From Bacteroidetes bacterium UBA7692 (lineage in GTDB: Bacteria > Bacteroidota > Bacteroidia > Chitinophagales > LD1): a stretch of DNA of 60,750 nt. Positions 60,227 to 60,750 of this stretch are shown piece after piece (the stretch's first letter is position 1; each line of letters opens with the position of its first letter). Position numbers and translations under genes: made by a program. The stretch covers positions 52,905 through 113,654 of the forward strand of contig DLGO01000044.1 of the NCBI GenBank assembly GCA_002482725.1. The letters run 5' to 3'. Under the pieces are notes generated by a model that was given only the letters and a program-made list of their open reading frames with translations, had not been told where the DNA came from and did not search any database.

Positions 60227-60750
60227 TTATGCATGTGCCTGAGCCAGCTGCGGCTCTGCCTGTATAACCTGTACTGTGTTACCAGTATTACTTTCCTGAG
60301 TTGTATTCTTATTTTCTACTCCATGTATTTCGCGCAGCCAGGATACAATTTCCGGTAGTATTTCTTCTACATTTTCGTGCATAAGGGCATGGGTCATATC
60401 CGGGAATACGACCATTTTCTTTTTGCTTTTAATTTTGTCGAAAATCTTTTTGGTGTATGCCAATGGAAAGATGGAATCTGCATCGCCCTGGAATACCATA
60501 ATCGGTGTTTCGACATCTTCAACGGGCTTGTCCATTTCGGTATTGGCTAATGACTGAAGCGCGCGCAGGGAAATAGTTTTAAGGGTAAGCGGGTCGCTTT
60601 CCATAAAGTTTTTGGCATTGCCGAAATAACGCACCGGAATTTTTTCGAGATCCAGATAGCCGGTGACAGGAATCTGTGTTTGGGGTATAAGGTCGGTAGC
60701 TTTGTTGAGTATAAGTTTCAGGTATTTGAAAATACGCGGGAACTTGACCA
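60227..60750 (-). CDS. Alpha/beta hydrolase (serine aminopeptidase-like), 5' end outside window
   Basis: The reading frame is open to the right edge, so the gene begins beyond the window; only the C-terminal ~175 residues are present. The final catalytic residues are visible: an aspartate in VFQGDADSIFPL and the histidine in PDMTHALMHEN, as in monoacylglycerol-lipase/serine-aminopeptidase relatives. The nucleophile motif lies off the edge. The last ~25 residues (EPQLAQAHA) are a low-complexity tail beyond the fold. Convergent with the small lipoprotein gene. Confidence 0.85.
   Translation of the reverse strand, partial: VKFPRIFKYLKLILNKATDLIPQTQIPVTGYLDLEKIPVRYFGNAKNFMESDPLTLKTISLRALQSLANTEMDKPVEDVETPIMVFQGDADSIFPLAYTKKIFDKIKSKKKMVVFPDMTHALMHENVEEILPEIVSWLREIHGVENKNTTQESNTGNTVQVIQAEPQLAQAHA

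Overview
The window looks like chromosomal DNA from a member of the Bacteroidota, most likely a Chitinophagales/Chitinophagaceae-type bacterium. The evidence is many secreted proteins ending in a type IX secretion (T9SS) type-A sorting domain (at least nine), TonB-dependent receptors with carboxypeptidase-regulatory-like N-termini, an LptD of the Bacteroidota type, and promoters matching the Bacteroidota consensus (TTTG, about 19 bp, TAnnTTTG). No T9SS machinery gene, insertion sequence, phage gene, CRISPR array or rRNA is visible. Nothing about the organism is certain beyond phylum or order.

Layout. 1-5.9 kb: the end of a thioredoxin-like protein, a small lipoprotein, rarA, a PH-domain protein, hldD, a sorting-domain protein and a DUF1295 membrane protein. 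5.9-11.9 kb: a large PKD/SprB/SdrD-like T9SS protein, a helical-repeat protein, a small T9SS protein and a conserved hypothetical. 11.9-20.9 kb: a TonB-type receptor, a helix-hairpin-helix protein, an AsmA-family protein, a dihaem cytochrome c peroxidase and a polytopic membrane protein. 20.9-26.3 kb: a class IV aminotransferase, a subtilisin-like T9SS protease, a lipoprotein, mnmA and purC. 26.3-37.6 kb: two tandem paralogous TonB-dependent receptors facing away from four tandem T9SS-secreted proteins that share a cysteine-bearing N-terminal domain. 37.6-46.9 kb: a Mpo1-like protein, a DUF1571 protein with a nested LysM, aroQ, rplS, a retropepsin-like protein, lptD, a peptidoglycan amidase paired with a NamZ-type muramidase, and a beta-barrel protein. 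47-54.3 kb: acyl-CoA dehydrogenase, a tiny lipoprotein, der, a beta-helix T9SS protein, tRNA-Met, and hisH-hisA. 54.3-60.75 kb: a translationally coupled pair of large paralogous secreted proteins with a candidate caspase-like (clan CD) C-terminal domain, a small lipoprotein and the end of an alpha/beta hydrolase.

How genes fit together. Cell-envelope functions dominate: heptose synthesis for LPS (HldD), LPS insertion (LptD), murein turnover (amidase plus NamZ), AsmA, and many surface or secreted proteins. Housekeeping genes (rarA, mnmA, purC, aroQ, rplS, der, hisHA, tRNA-Met) are scattered singly between them. The two most unusual loci are the four-gene secreted cluster at 31.7-37.5 kb and the His/Cys-dyad paralogue pair at 54.3-59.6 kb.

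After start-site correction no gene-free stretch exceeds about 300 bases. The longest are 50810-51099 (290 b), 48975-49205 and 46962-47177, described in the entries. Many intergenic gaps hold clear intrinsic terminators. Strong Shine-Dalgarno sequences are generally absent, as is usual in this phylum, so starts were chosen from signal peptides, family N-termini and overlaps.
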